A stretch of DNA of 64,000 bases from Flavobacteriaceae bacterium (lineage in GTDB: Bacteria > Bacteroidota > Bacteroidia > Flavobacteriales > Flavobacteriaceae): positions 1 through 64,000 of the forward strand of contig JALQTJ010000001.1 in the NCBI GenBank assembly GCA_023264015.1, read 5' to 3'. Made by a program: the position numbers and the translations under genes. The notes beneath the pieces were generated by a model. It was not told the DNA's origin. It ran no database searches and saw only the letters and a program-made list of their open reading frames with translations. Below are positions 42,750 to 52,441 of this stretch, piece by piece (within the stretch, counting starts at the first letter, position 1; every line of letters starts with the position of its first letter).

Positions 42750-43554
42750 CCTGGTTGGGAAACTCAACCGATTTTACATCGGAAACATATTGGCTTAAGG
42801 CTCCTCCGATTTGTTCATCTAAATTGAGGTAACGTCTTAAAAAGCGCGGACTAAATTCTGTGGTCATTCCAAGCATATCGTGAAGTACCAATACTTGTCC
42901 GTCTACACCAGATCCTGCTCCGATTCCAATTACTGGAATATGAAGTGATTCGGCCACAGTTTGAGCTAAAGCAGCAGGAACTTTTTCTAATACAATACCA
43001 AAGCAACCCTGCTCTTGAAGAAAGAGGGCGTCAGATTTCAATTTTTCTGCTTCAGCTTCTTGTTTGGCACGAACGGTATACGAACCAAACTGATAGATGG
43101 ATTGAGGAGTAAGTCCTAGATGACCCATAACCGGTATTCCTGCGCCTAGTATCCTTTTGAGGGCATCACCATTCTCAGTCCCGCCTTCTAGCTTTACAGT
43201 GTGGGCTCCACTTTCTTTCATGATTCTAATGGCAGAACGCAGTGCCTCTTTTGAATCACTCTGATAGCTTCCAAAAGGAAGGTCAACTACAACTAATGCA
43301 CGTTTAGTGCCGCGAACCACAGCACTGGCATGATATATCATTTGATCAAGAGTGATCGGTAGGGTGGTTTCGTGACCTGCAATCACATTACTTGCTGAAT
43401 CTCCAACCAAAATGACATCAACCCCTGCTGTATCTACCATTTGCGCCATGGTGAAGTCGTAAGCGGTGAGCATGGCAATCTTTTCATTTGCTGCCTTCAT
43501 CTCACTTAACGTTTTTACCGTGATGCGCTTGTATTCTTTCTTTGCTGTTGACAT
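42736..43554 (-). CDS. panB: 3-methyl-2-oxobutanoate hydroxymethyltransferase
   Basis: [67 protein letters not shown]. Confidence 0.95.
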   Translation of the reverse strand: MSTAKKEYKRITVKTLSEMKAANEKIAMLTAYDFTMAQMVDTAGVDVILVGDSASNVIAGHETTLPITLDQMIYHASAVVRGTKRALVVVDLPFGSYQSDSKEALRSAIRIMKESGAHTVKLEGGTENGDALKRILGAGIPVMGHLGLTPQSIYQFGSYTVRAKQEAEAEKLKSDALFLQEQGCFGIVLEKVPAALAQTVAESLHIPVIGIGAGSGVDGQVLVLHDMLGMTTEFSPRFLRRYLNLDEQIGGALSQYVSDVKSVEFPNQDEQY

Positions 43555-43579
43555 AATATGTAATGCTAAAGCCTGTCTT

Positions 43580-43587
43580 CAAAGGTA
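43580..43587 (-). promoter_or_regulatory. -7 element TACCTTTG for panB
   Basis: CAAAGGTA on + strand, 25 nt from the start codon. Confidence 0.4.
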
Positions 43588-43606
43588 CTCTGAAAAAAAG
43601 AAATCT

Positions 43607-45028
43607 TTAACAGTCCGAAACGTTGACCTGAATAGCTAGGCCACCAGTAGAGGTTTCCTTGTACTTTGAATTCATGTCCTTTGCCGTTTCCCACATCGTT
43701 GCAATAATTTGATCTAAGGAGACACGAATATCCTCGCTTTGCGTCGAAAGGGCGAGTTCAGAAGCATTTATTGCCTTTATAGCACCCATTGAATTTCGCT
43801 CTATACAAGGGATTTGTACAAGGCCTGCGATGGGGTCACAGGTTAGGCCAAGATGGTGTTCCATTGCAATTTCGGCAGCCGCTAAAACTTGGTAAGGGCT
43901 TCCGCCCATAAGCTCAGTAAGTCCTGCAGCAGCCATTGCTGATGAAACTCCAATTTCTGCCTGACATCCACCCATTGCGGCTGAAATTGTGGCATTTTTT
44001 TTAAACAACGAACCTATCTCTGCGGCCACCGCTAAGTAGCGTTTTATTTCTTCAAATCCAGCACGGTGATTCTCAATCGTTAGGTAATATAGAAGTACTG
44101 CTGGCACAACACCGGCACTTCCGTTTGTTGGGGCCGTAACGACTTTACCCATTGCAGCATTTTCTTCATTCACTGCTAGTGCAAAGCAACTTACCCATTT
44201 TAAGATTTCTCTAAAATATATTTTTGTTTTTCGGATGGCTGTAATCCATTCCTCAGCATTGGTGTACTTAGAATCCTTTATTAAAGATTTATGAATATCG
44301 AATGCTCTTCGCTTTACCTTTAAAATTCCTGGTAAATGTCCGCTACTATGACATCCTGTAAACGCGCAATCGCGCATAACCTCATAGATCTTTAATAAAC
44401 GCTCATCTACAAAGTCTTTTCCATACCGTTTAGACTCATTAAAGAGAACCAATTCGGAGAGCTTTAAATGCTCAAGCTCGCAATGTTGTAGAATATCCTT
44501 TGCGCTGTTAATAGGAAAGTGATAGGCATAATCTGGTTCAATCCGCTGAGAGAGGTCCTCGTGAGTACTGATGAATCCGCCACCTAAGGAATAATAGATC
44601 TGCTCGAAAAAGTTATTGTCCTCTAAGCCAATAGTAAATTTAAGGGCATTTGGATGATGTTCAAGAAATTCTGACTTAAAGATTAAACCCTTTTCGATGT
44701 CAAAATCAATCCAATTTTCTTGAAATAGATAAAGCCTTTTTGTCGCTTTTATACTTTCTATAACCTCTTTGATTTGATCTGGTTGGGCCTCTTCATAGGT
44801 ATAACCGGAAAGTCCCATGAGTAGGGCCTTATCTGTGTAATGACCTTTTCCGGTTAATGACAAAGAACCATACAGTTCAACGGTAAGAGTGTTGATGGTG
44901 GCACTATCTATTTTATTCGCGCGAAGACGATTTTTGAAGTCAATTGCAGCTCTCCATGGTCCTAGGGTGTGCGAACTAGATGGACCAATTCCGACGCTGA
45001 ACATTTCAAAGATGCTAATCGCGCTCAT
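43607..45028 (-). CDS. sdaA: L-serine ammonia-lyase (iron-sulfur type)
   Basis: [80 protein letters not shown]. Confidence 0.94.
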   Translation of the reverse strand: MSAISIFEMFSVGIGPSSSHTLGPWRAAIDFKNRLRANKIDSATINTLTVELYGSLSLTGKGHYTDKALLMGLSGYTYEEAQPDQIKEVIESIKATKRLYLFQENWIDFDIEKGLIFKSEFLEHHPNALKFTIGLEDNNFFEQIYYSLGGGFISTHEDLSQRIEPDYAYHFPINSAKDILQHCELEHLKLSELVLFNESKRYGKDFVDERLLKIYEVMRDCAFTGCHSSGHLPGILKVKRRAFDIHKSLIKDSKYTNAEEWITAIRKTKIYFREILKWVSCFALAVNEENAAMGKVVTAPTNGSAGVVPAVLLYYLTIENHRAGFEEIKRYLAVAAEIGSLFKKNATISAAMGGCQAEIGVSSAMAAAGLTELMGGSPYQVLAAAEIAMEHHLGLTCDPIAGLVQIPCIERNSMGAIKAINASELALSTQSEDIRVSLDQIIATMWETAKDMNSKYKETSTGGLAIQVNVSDC

Positions 45029-45042
45029 TTCTCTTTTTTACT

Positions 45043-45050
45043 CAAAGATA
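45043..45050 (-). promoter_or_regulatory. -7 element TATCTTTG for sdaA
   Basis: CAAAGATA on + strand, 14 nt from the sdaA start. Confidence 0.45.
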
Positions 45051-45062
45051 TTTCAATTACTC

Positions 45063-45075
45063 TGACAGCTTGTCA
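45063..45075. promoter_or_regulatory. Inverted repeat TGACA-gct-TGTCA in the sdaA/dnaK divergent region
   Basis: Perfect 5-bp arms, 3-nt spacer; 13 bp before a GG-N10-GT motif on the dnaK side. Confidence 0.5.
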
Positions 45076-45133
45076 TGAATTTTGGTCTGGCATAATGATT
45101 GTCTAAAGAGTAGAAAAAAGTAATCATTCAGTT

Positions 45134-47041
45134 ATGAGCAAAATTATAGGTATCGACTTAGGAACCACAAACTCTTGTGTTTCGGTGATGGAAGGTAACG
45201 ACCCTGTTGTTATTCCAAATGCTGAAGGAAAGAGAACCACTCCGTCAATGATCGCATTTGTTGAAGGAGGAGAAATCAAGGTGGGTGATCCGGCAAAAAG
45301 ACAGGCGGTAACCAATCCACATAAGACCATTTATTCGGTTAAGCGTTTCATGGGTAACAAGTTCTCAGAATCTTCTAAAGAAGTAGGACGCGTTCCTTAT
45401 GAAGTAGTAAAAGGAGATAATGATACACCGAGAGTAAAAATTGACGATCGCCTTTACACACCTCAAGAATTATCGGCAATGATTCTTCAAAAAATGAAGA
45501 AGACTGCTGAAGACTACCTCGGTCAATCGGTAACACGAGCGGTAATTACCGTGCCGGCTTATTTTAACGATGCACAGCGTCAAGCCACTAAAGAAGCGGG
45601 AGAAATTGCTGGACTAACCGTAGAGCGTATTATTAATGAGCCTACCGCAGCTTCATTAGCCTATGGATTAGATAAGAAAAATAGCGATCAGAAAATTGTC
45701 GTATTCGACTTTGGAGGAGGTACACACGACGTTTCAATTCTTGAATTAGGAGACGGTGTTTTTGAAGTGCTTGCTACAGACGGTGACACGCATTTAGGAG
45801 GAGACGACGTTGATCAAAAGATAATCGACTGGTTGGCAGAAGAATTTAAGGCTGATGAGTCTATTGATCTTCGCGAAGATTCAATGGCATTGCAACGTTT
45901 GCGCGAAGCGGCTGAAAAGGCTAAAATTGAGCTTTCGTCTTCAAATCAAACCGAGATCAACCTTCCGTACGTGACAGCAACAGCTTCAGGGCCTAAGCAC
46001 CTCGTTCGCACGCTGTCTAAGGCGAAGTTTGAACAACTTATTGCAGACTTGGTAGAGCGCACCATTAAACCATGCGAATCTGCACTAAAGGCTGCTGGTC
46101 TCTCTAAAAGCGATATTGACGAAATTATTTTAGTAGGAGGATCAACCCGTATTCCTGCCGTTCAAGCAGCAGTAGAAAAATTCTTCGGAAAAGCTCCATC
46201 AAAAGGAGTGAATCCTGATGAAGTTGTAGCTGTTGGTGCTGCCATCCAAGGAGGTGTATTGACAGGTGATGTTAAGGATGTTCTTCTCTTAGATGTAACC
46301 CCTTTATCGCTAGGTATTGAAACCATGGGAGGAGTAGCAACTAAATTGATTGAATCAAATACAACCATTCCGACCAAGAAATCACAGGTATTCTCAACCG
46401 CTGCAGACAATCAGCCTTCAGTAGAAATTCATGTGATCCAGGGTGAGCGACCAATGGCCGCTGATAATAAGACGATTGGACGTTTCCATCTCGACGGAAT
46501 TCCGCCTGCACCAAGAGGAACACCTCAAATTGAAGTGACCTTTGACATTGATGCCAACGGTATCATTAAGGTTTCTGCTACAGACAAGGCTACAGGGAAG
46601 TCTCAAGACATTAGAATCGAAGCTTCTTCAGGTTTGACTCAAGAAGAAATCGAGAAGATGAAGGCAGAGGCAGAGGCCAATGCAGAGGCAGATAAACTCG
46701 CTAAAGAAAATGCTGAAACTTTAAACCAGGCGGATCAAATGATCTTCCAAACTGAAAAGCAATTGTCTGAATTTGGGGACAAATTGTCTGAAGACAAGAA
46801 GAAACCAATTGCAGAAGGACTTGAAGGACTTAAGAAGGCCTTTGAATCTAAAGACGTTGCCGCTATTAAACCTGCCTTAGATGCGATCAACGAAGCTTGG
46901 AAAAATGCCTCTGAGGAAATGTATAAGGCTCAAGCTGATGCCGCTGGATCTACAGAAAACGCAGGTGGTTCGGCAGATGCAGGAGCTTCACAAGATACGT
47001 CTGACAATGTAGAAGACGTAGATTTTGAAGAGGTGAAATAG
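45134..47041 (+). CDS. dnaK: Molecular chaperone DnaK
   Basis: [67 protein letters not shown]. Confidence 0.97.
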   Translation: MSKIIGIDLGTTNSCVSVMEGNDPVVIPNAEGKRTTPSMIAFVEGGEIKVGDPAKRQAVTNPHKTIYSVKRFMGNKFSESSKEVGRVPYEVVKGDNDTPRVKIDDRLYTPQELSAMILQKMKKTAEDYLGQSVTRAVITVPAYFNDAQRQATKEAGEIAGLTVERIINEPTAASLAYGLDKKNSDQKIVVFDFGGGTHDVSILELGDGVFEVLATDGDTHLGGDDVDQKIIDWLAEEFKADESIDLREDSMALQRLREAAEKAKIELSSSNQTEINLPYVTATASGPKHLVRTLSKAKFEQLIADLVERTIKPCESALKAAGLSKSDIDEIILVGGSTRIPAVQAAVEKFFGKAPSKGVNPDEVVAVGAAIQGGVLTGDVKDVLLLDVTPLSLGIETMGGVATKLIESNTTIPTKKSQVFSTAADNQPSVEIHVIQGERPMAADNKTIGRFHLDGIPPAPRGTPQIEVTFDIDANGIIKVSATDKATGKSQDIRIEASSGLTQEEIEKMKAEAEANAEADKLAKENAETLNQADQMIFQTEKQLSEFGDKLSEDKKKPIAEGLEGLKKAFESKDVAAIKPALDAINEAWKNASEEMYKAQADAAGSTENAGGSADAGASQDTSDNVEDVDFEEVK

Positions 47042-47063
47042 TCGAACTTTTTCATTTGAACAT

Positions 47064-47094
47064 AAATGCCGCGCTTTTTTGTGCGGCATTTTTT
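47064..47094 (+). terminator. Rho-independent terminator of dnaK
   Basis: aaatgccgc-gcttttttgt-gcggcatttttt. Confidence 0.8.
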
Positions 47095-47114
47095 ATTTTA
47101 TGATTAAATCGATT

Positions 47115-47122
47115 TATATTTG
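47115..47122 (+). promoter_or_regulatory. -7 element TATATTTG for tRNA-Ser
   Basis: Exact TAnnTTTG, 10 nt before mature tRNA 5' end. Confidence 0.6.
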
Positions 47123-47132
47123 CCCCCCAATA

Positions 47133-47217
47133 GGAGAGATGGCAGAGTGGTCGAATGCGGCGGTCTTGAAAACCGTTGAGGGTCACACCTCCGGGGGTTC
47201 GAATCCCTCTCTCTCCG
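47133..47217 (+). tRNA. tRNA-Ser (anticodon UGA)
   Basis: Acceptor ggagaga/tctctcc; anticodon loop cttgaaa within gcggt/accgt; long variable arm; T loop ggttcgaatcc; discriminator G; CCA not encoded. Confidence 0.95.
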
Positions 47218-47222
47218 CTCCC

Positions 47223-47258
47223 AAAAAGCCCTTGCACCAAACGGTGTGAGGGCTTTTT
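47223..47258 (+). terminator. Terminator hairpin downstream of tRNA-Ser
   Basis: aaaaagccct...agggcttttt with inner cacc/ggtg. Confidence 0.75.
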
Positions 47259-47445
47259 CTTTTCGGCCTCTTGAGCTTGCTCGAGAGAGGCAAGAAAAGA
47301 AGAAGCACACCGCTGCACGAAGTGCTGCGGGAGGGCTTTTTGGGAGTAGGATCTCCCTTTGCGGATCAAGCGCTTTAGCGCTTAATCTCATATCGAGAAA
47401 ATCGATTTCTATCTCGCCAAAAAGCAACTTTAGTGGTATTAAAAG

Positions 47446-47472
47446 AAAAAGCGCCTCAAGGGCGCTTTTTTA
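47446..47472. terminator. Bidirectional terminator aaaaagcgcc-tcaa-gggcgcttttttt
   Basis: Stem aagcgcc/ggcgctt with A-tract and T-tract; lies at the 3' end of the convergent 47492-48370 gene. Confidence 0.75.
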
Positions 47473-47491
47473 TTTCAATGCGAGTTCATAC

Positions 47492-48370
47492 TTAGTCTTC
47501 TGAACCAAAGCTCTCAGCAATAGTCTCTAATCCCTCGTGCGATATCACAATAGCTTCCATTGGACTGATTTCACCAGTGTAATCTTGTTCCGCTACAAAA
47601 AATTCTAATCCGGCTTTGTCGCGAAGTGTGAAAATATCCACAAAGTCAATCTTACCTTGACCCACTGGAGCCATACTGCCATCTTCGTTCATGTCCTTCA
47701 CATGAAATGCCTTAATACGGCCTTGGTACTTATTAATAAAGCCTTTGATGTCGGCGCCAGCAACAGTTGCCCAATATAAATCAAGCTGAAAATTGACATA
47801 GCGAGGATCTGTATTTTCTAGAATGTATTCTGCCAGTACGAGCCCTTCATCGTTGGGTTTAAACTCAAAATCGTGATTGTGGTATAAAAGAGACAATCCA
47901 GCATTAGCCGCTTTTTCTCCTACGGTATTTAAAAAGGCTACAAGCTCTTCTGGACTCCCTTTCATTCCCATAGTGCGCGTTTCAAAGTTGTACGTAAACA
48001 TACCCATTGGGGGCACAGGAATAACGACAAATTTAAATCCAGCGGCAACCGCGTCTGCGATCTCTTGATCTGCGTTCTCGTAGGTCATAGAGCCTTGGTG
48101 CGAACTCATGGGATCTAGGTCAATAGATTCCATGTAGCTTTTAAAATCGGTGGGAGTCATGCCGTAATAAAGACCGTTCTCATATCCGGCCGATTCAATA
48201 TACTCGTAGCCGATCTCGGCAACACGATTTAATCTCTCCTTTGGATTTTCTTTCATTTCTTCTCTAATCGTATAAAGCATAAGGCCTAGGTCATCATCTA
48301 AATCAGCTGTAGTTGAAGAACCACAAGCACTTAATAGAAGTAAAAGAATAAAGAGGTTTGATAATTTCAT
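47492..48370 (-). CDS. Sugar phosphate isomerase/epimerase family lipoprotein
   Basis: Lipobox LLLLLSACGSS; GLMLYTIREEMKENPKERLNRVAEIGYEYIE; LLYHNHDFEF; FQLDLYWATVAG TIM-barrel motifs. Confidence 0.85.
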   Translation of the reverse strand: MKLSNLFILLLLLSACGSSTTADLDDDLGLMLYTIREEMKENPKERLNRVAEIGYEYIESAGYENGLYYGMTPTDFKSYMESIDLDPMSSHQGSMTYENADQEIADAVAAGFKFVVIPVPPMGMFTYNFETRTMGMKGSPEELVAFLNTVGEKAANAGLSLLYHNHDFEFKPNDEGLVLAEYILENTDPRYVNFQLDLYWATVAGADIKGFINKYQGRIKAFHVKDMNEDGSMAPVGQGKIDFVDIFTLRDKAGLEFFVAEQDYTGEISPMEAIVISHEGLETIAESFGSED

Positions 48371-48406
48371 GATTAGATATTTAAATTAAATATACTCAAA
48401 TGCGGG

Positions 48407-48414
48407 TATCTTTG
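48407..48414 (+). promoter_or_regulatory. -7 element TATCTTTG directly before the TauE/SafE gene
   Basis: Exact TAnnTTTG ending 4 nt before the ATG. Confidence 0.45.
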
Positions 48415-48418
48415 GTCC

Positions 48419-49171
48419 ATGACCGAAGAACTTCAATGGCTGCTTATTACCGTGGTTGGGTTTATCGCGGGCTTTGTAAACACACTTGCAGGAGGAGGAT
48501 CGATTATCACCCTACCGGCAATGATTCTCGTAGGACTTGATCCAACAGTCGCAAACGCTACGAATCGTCTTGGAATTATGCTATCTGCCCTTTCTGCAGC
48601 TGCAGGGTTTAAGAGCAAGAAAGTAAGTGTGATGCCTTTCAGCCTTTACCTAGGATTGGCAGCCACCATCGGGGCTGTTTTCGGTGCTATGATTGCCGTT
48701 GAGTTTGACAAGAGATTGTTTAACAAAGTTTTGGCGATCATCATGATTATCATTGTGGTGCTGATGATTTTGCAGCCTAGAATTAAACGTGCAATCAGCG
48801 TAGAACGTCTAAGCGGAAAGCCGCTTTGGTTTACGTTAATGGTCTTTTTATTGTTAGGGGTATATGGTGGTTTTATCAATGCCGGTATGGGATTGCTAAT
48901 GATCCTATGGTTAAACCTCTTCAACGGGCTCGACCTTATAAGGACAAACGCTACTAAAGTTTTAGTGACTGCAATCTATACGAGTGCTGCGCTTGCCGTT
49001 TTTATTTGGAACGATTTGATCGACTGGCTCATTGGACTTTTACTCGCATTTGGTAATATGGTCGGAGGTTGGATTGCAGCGAGACTATCGGTCAAGAAAG
49101 GCGAAGGTTTTATTCGTGCCGCTCTCCTTGTAATGGTTGTTTTGATGGCCGTGAAACTCTGGTTCTTTTAA
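48419..49171 (+). CDS. TauE/SafE-family sulfite exporter-like permease
   Basis: GFVNTLAGGGSIITLPAMILVGLDPTVANATNRLG; multiple TM helices; GGFINAGMGLLMILWL. Confidence 0.9.
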   Translation: MTEELQWLLITVVGFIAGFVNTLAGGGSIITLPAMILVGLDPTVANATNRLGIMLSALSAAAGFKSKKVSVMPFSLYLGLAATIGAVFGAMIAVEFDKRLFNKVLAIIMIIIVVLMILQPRIKRAISVERLSGKPLWFTLMVFLLLGVYGGFINAGMGLLMILWLNLFNGLDLIRTNATKVLVTAIYTSAALAVFIWNDLIDWLIGLLLAFGNMVGGWIAARLSVKKGEGFIRAALLVMVVLMAVKLWFF

Positions 49172-50280
49172 TAAGGTTGAACCCCATCAATCTGAAGCCC
49201 ATAACCGCTTAGTCCAACACGGTGTATAGGTGAGGAGTTTGACATTAATTGCAGTGACACCAAATTGAGGTCGTGCAAGATTTGCGCTCCAATACCAAAG
49301 TCTTTGTCGTCCATATTTCTGACCTCTTCTTCTTTGTTCGATCCAATGAGCTCTTGAATATGGTATTGAAAATCTGAGGCGTTGGACTGTTTATTGATAA
49401 AGAGCAATGCCACCTTATCTGCTTCAGCGGCGAGCTTAAAGATCCGCTCTAGACTCTTGTTTTGGTCTCCTTTTAAGAACGAAACAAAAGACATGGCGCT
49501 GTCGTAGGGCTGGATTCGGGTAAGGACAGTTTCTCCTCTTTTCCAAATCCCTCTTGTCAGTGCGACGTGAATAGCGTTGTTGGTGGTTTGTCTATAGGTG
49601 GTCAATGTATATCTACCGTAAATCGTATCGATATCCTTGGTAAAAACACGTTCGATGAGACTGTCGTTCATCATGCGGTACGCCACAAGATCTTCAATAC
49701 TGATCATCTTTAGATTGAATTGATCTCGCACTTTCAGTAGGTCGTCAAATCGAGCCATACTTCCATCCTCATTCATGATTTCAACGATTACACCAGCAGG
49801 AGAAAGTCCTGCTAGCTTTGCCATGTCAATAGCTGCCTCAGTATGACCAGTTCTTCGTAGCACGCCTCCTTCTTTTGCAATCAAAGGAAAAATATGACCC
49901 GGCCGTGTAAGATCCTCTGGTTTTGTTTCATTTTGAGTGAGTGCCATGATCGTCTTTGATCGGTCACTAGCTGATATACCAGTGGTTACACCATTTCCTT
50001 TGAGGTCTACGGAAACTGTGAATGCGGTTTTCATTGGGTCAGTGTTGTCATTGACCATTTTAGAAAGACCGAGTTGTTCACACCTCTTTCCGGTAAGAGG
50101 TGCACAGATAAGGCCTCGTCCGTATTTGGACATAAAATTAATAGCCTCAGGGGTGACCTTTTCTGCAGCCATTACAAAGTCACCTTCGTTCTCACGATTC
50201 TCATCGTCAACAACGATTATGATTTCACCATTTTTAATGGCATCTATGGCTGAACGTATGCTATCTAAGCTAGAATTCAT
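49168..50280 (-). CDS. ribB: 3,4-dihydroxy-2-butanone-4-phosphate synthase with degenerate GTP cyclohydrolase II-like C-domain
   Basis: VVDDENRENEGDFVMAAEKV; RPGHIFPLIAKEGGVLRRTGHTEAAIDMAKLAGL intact; C-domain lacks the CLTGDVFGSLRCDC zinc motif. Confidence 0.9.
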   Translation of the reverse strand: MNSSLDSIRSAIDAIKNGEIIIVVDDENRENEGDFVMAAEKVTPEAINFMSKYGRGLICAPLTGKRCEQLGLSKMVNDNTDPMKTAFTVSVDLKGNGVTTGISASDRSKTIMALTQNETKPEDLTRPGHIFPLIAKEGGVLRRTGHTEAAIDMAKLAGLSPAGVIVEIMNEDGSMARFDDLLKVRDQFNLKMISIEDLVAYRMMNDSLIERVFTKDIDTIYGRYTLTTYRQTTNNAIHVALTRGIWKRGETVLTRIQPYDSAMSFVSFLKGDQNKSLERIFKLAAEADKVALLFINKQSNASDFQYHIQELIGSNKEEEVRNMDDKDFGIGAQILHDLNLVSLQLMSNSSPIHRVGLSGYGLQIDGVQPY

Positions 50281-50283
50281 TAG

Positions 50284-51780
50284 TTATCGTCTTTTTCTAA
50301 GCAATTCCCAGAGGTATTTAAAACTTAAAGAACCTCCTTTGATTCCTCTGTCGAGTACTGCCATCCGTGTGACATAAATACTAACAGGAAGCATGACAAA
50401 GGTAGAAAACCAGGCTCCGATAATAGGATGGATATTTCCTCTTTTTGCATAATTCTCTGCAAAGACGCCTAAGAAGTAATAACCCAAGAATAACACAATG
50501 GCAATCACCATAGGTAGGCCGAGACCTCCTTTTCGAATGAGCGCTCCAATAGGGGCCCCCACAAAAAACAGAAGGATGCATGAAAGGGCTAGAGCAAACT
50601 TTTTATGAAGAGATATGATATGGCGGTTATAGAATTCAAAGCGCTTTCCCATTTCTGTGGATTTGGTCGAGGCTATGATTCTAAGGTTATCTAATTGATT
50701 GGTTGCTGATCTAATAGCACTTGAGCGTTGATAGGTAGGTAGTACAGAGAGGAGTTCTGCCTGCTCATATTTTTTAAAAAATAAAGAATCACGATCAGCT
50801 ACAGGGAGGTATTGTGAGATCCATTCTTCGTGGTAAGCGACCTTGTCATCTTCTTCTGTACGCTCTTTTAGTCTAAATGTGGCCGCCATGCGCCTCATGG
50901 TAGATTCAGAATACTGGACGAGCTGTTCTTTCGTATCTGTTTCTAAAGAGTCGATGTCCTTTAACAATTGCCGGGTGGGCTTCATTTTGTCAGTTGTAAT
51001 AGAAGATTGCTCTTCAAGATCAATTTCATTTAGGCTTGAGAGATCAATGAACTTGATATAGGTGTCAAACGACGCTCTTGCAAAGGGTTGTTTTTTGATG
51101 TCTTCGGGTTTCTTTAACAGTATATCTTCATAGTAGTATCCGTTGTACAATACGAGCTTTAAAAGTTCAGACTCTTTACTACTTATGAATTCACCCTCTT
51201 TGGCACTAATCACTACTGTGTTTTGTTGATTCGCCGCCTTCTGATGAATAAGAACGTCTCTAAGATAACGATCGTTTTCACCGTATTTCTCGCGTACCTT
51301 CATGTTCATATTCGTTCCTTCAATGTCGGTGAAAATTCCCTCGACTAAAGCCGCTGAGGGCTTTACTTTAGCAATATTTCGTCTGAGATTAAAAATTTTC
51401 TGCTCGGCAGCAGGGATCAAATTATTTGAGACAAAAAACGCAGCTATTCCCAGTAAAATCGAAAACACGAGGGTGCTTCGCATTGCTCTTAAAAAAGAGA
51501 TTCCGGATGCTTTAATGGCAGCAAACTCGTAATGTTCAGCAAATGAACCATAGGTTAGAATAGAGGTAACTAAAACCGCCAATGGTAGCACATCGTCAAT
51601 GATGGTTGGCATGTAATACAGTAGAAATTTCCCTATGATTTCTAGGTCTAGATCCTTTCCTGCGAGTTCGTCTATAAAAAGCCAGATCGCTTGAAATATG
51701 AAAATAAAGAGTACGATGAGAAAAACACTAAAGAAGGTGCGAACGAATTGGGTGAGTAGGTATCGGTCTAAAATCCGCAT
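50284..51780 (-). CDS. LptF/LptG-family permease
   Basis: ILDRYLLTQFVRTFFSVFLIVLFIFIFQAIW; C-terminal TM cluster ending in IGAWFSTFVMLPVSIYVTRMA. Confidence 0.88.
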   Translation of the reverse strand: MRILDRYLLTQFVRTFFSVFLIVLFIFIFQAIWLFIDELAGKDLDLEIIGKFLLYYMPTIIDDVLPLAVLVTSILTYGSFAEHYEFAAIKASGISFLRAMRSTLVFSILLGIAAFFVSNNLIPAAEQKIFNLRRNIAKVKPSAALVEGIFTDIEGTNMNMKVREKYGENDRYLRDVLIHQKAANQQNTVVISAKEGEFISSKESELLKLVLYNGYYYEDILLKKPEDIKKQPFARASFDTYIKFIDLSSLNEIDLEEQSSITTDKMKPTRQLLKDIDSLETDTKEQLVQYSESTMRRMAATFRLKERTEEDDKVAYHEEWISQYLPVADRDSLFFKKYEQAELLSVLPTYQRSSAIRSATNQLDNLRIIASTKSTEMGKRFEFYNRHIISLHKKFALALSCILLFFVGAPIGALIRKGGLGLPMVIAIVLFLGYYFLGVFAENYAKRGNIHPIIGAWFSTFVMLPVSIYVTRMAVLDRGIKGGSLSFKYLWELLRKRR

Positions 51781-51786
51781 CTTTTC

Positions 51787-52440
51787 TTATTCGATAATGT
51801 AATATCCTTGGCTTTCGTATGCTGACTTGTCGAAAACAAATAGATTCTGGTCTACGGATGAGTTGGTGTCGTATTCAGTTACCGTGATGGTAGTCTGGGT
51901 TTGGTTAAAGCCTATTTGTACTAATGTATTTATGCGGTAATTGAGGGTGTCAATTTTAGCGATCACTTTTTCAATCTCCGCTTCTGAATCAATAGGGTAT
52001 AAGATCACCTCAGCTTCATTTTCAGACCATTCAACACCTTCTTCAATGCGGTACCCCTCCTTGTAGAACGAAAAGAGTTCAGACGGATTGATTTGACCCG
52101 TTTCATCTGTTTGCGAAGCTTGAGTGATGACAACTTCTTGATTTTCAGGAATGATGCTATAGGTTGTGGCTCCGTCAAAGAGTTGAGTGCTACCAAAGAG
52201 CTCTAATCTGTATTTTGAACCTGAGATGTACACCTTTCCGGGGGTACTTTGTTGTATGTCAGCCTCTTTATTTTCTAATACATATTCGAATTCTAGCGTG
52301 ACATGGTCGAAACGAGACATGCTGCTGTATACGCTATCAAGTAATGCTTCGGCCTTAAGGCTCGAACTTTGTGCACTTACATTTGAAAGGGTCAAAGTCA
52401 ATAGTGCTCCTAGTACACTAGTAAATGAAGTCAGTTTCAT
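51787..52440 (-). CDS. lolA: LolA-like outer membrane lipoprotein carrier
   Basis: Signal peptide; FDHVTLEFEYVLENKE; GKVYISGSKYRLELFGSTQLFDGATTYSIIPENQEV; between ftsK and lptF/G-like gene. Start reassigned to 52440. Confidence 0.82.
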   Translation of the reverse strand: MKLTSFTSVLGALLTLTLSNVSAQSSSLKAEALLDSVYSSMSRFDHVTLEFEYVLENKEADIQQSTPGKVYISGSKYRLELFGSTQLFDGATTYSIIPENQEVVITQASQTDETGQINPSELFSFYKEGYRIEEGVEWSENEAEVILYPIDSEAEIEKVIAKIDTLNYRINTLVQIGFNQTQTTITVTEYDTNSSVDQNLFVFDKSAYESQGYYIIE

Positions 52441-52441
52441 A

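Larger units (their letters stand above)
47218..47472. other. Hairpin-rich non-coding segment with nested and competing inverted repeats
   Basis: 15-bp perfect arms ctcccaaaaagccct (47218-47232) / agggctttttgggag (47332-47346), plus hairpins at 47266-47291, 47311-47329, 47342-47357, 47368-47383, 47393-47417, 47447-47469. Confidence 0.6.

Noticed and set aside
47133-47480. tRNA-Ser as an integration site (attL/attR) for a mobile element
   Set aside because: No second copy of the tRNA 3' end, no integrase and no phage or ICE genes seen nearby.
47052-47503. ORFs 47052-47369(-), 47104-47427(-) and 47246-47503(+) around the tRNA-Ser gene
   Set aside because: They run through the tRNA gene or its hairpin-rich trailer. 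Peptides such as GERGIRTPGG and RRERDSNPRR are typical spurious translations of antisense tRNA-Ser.
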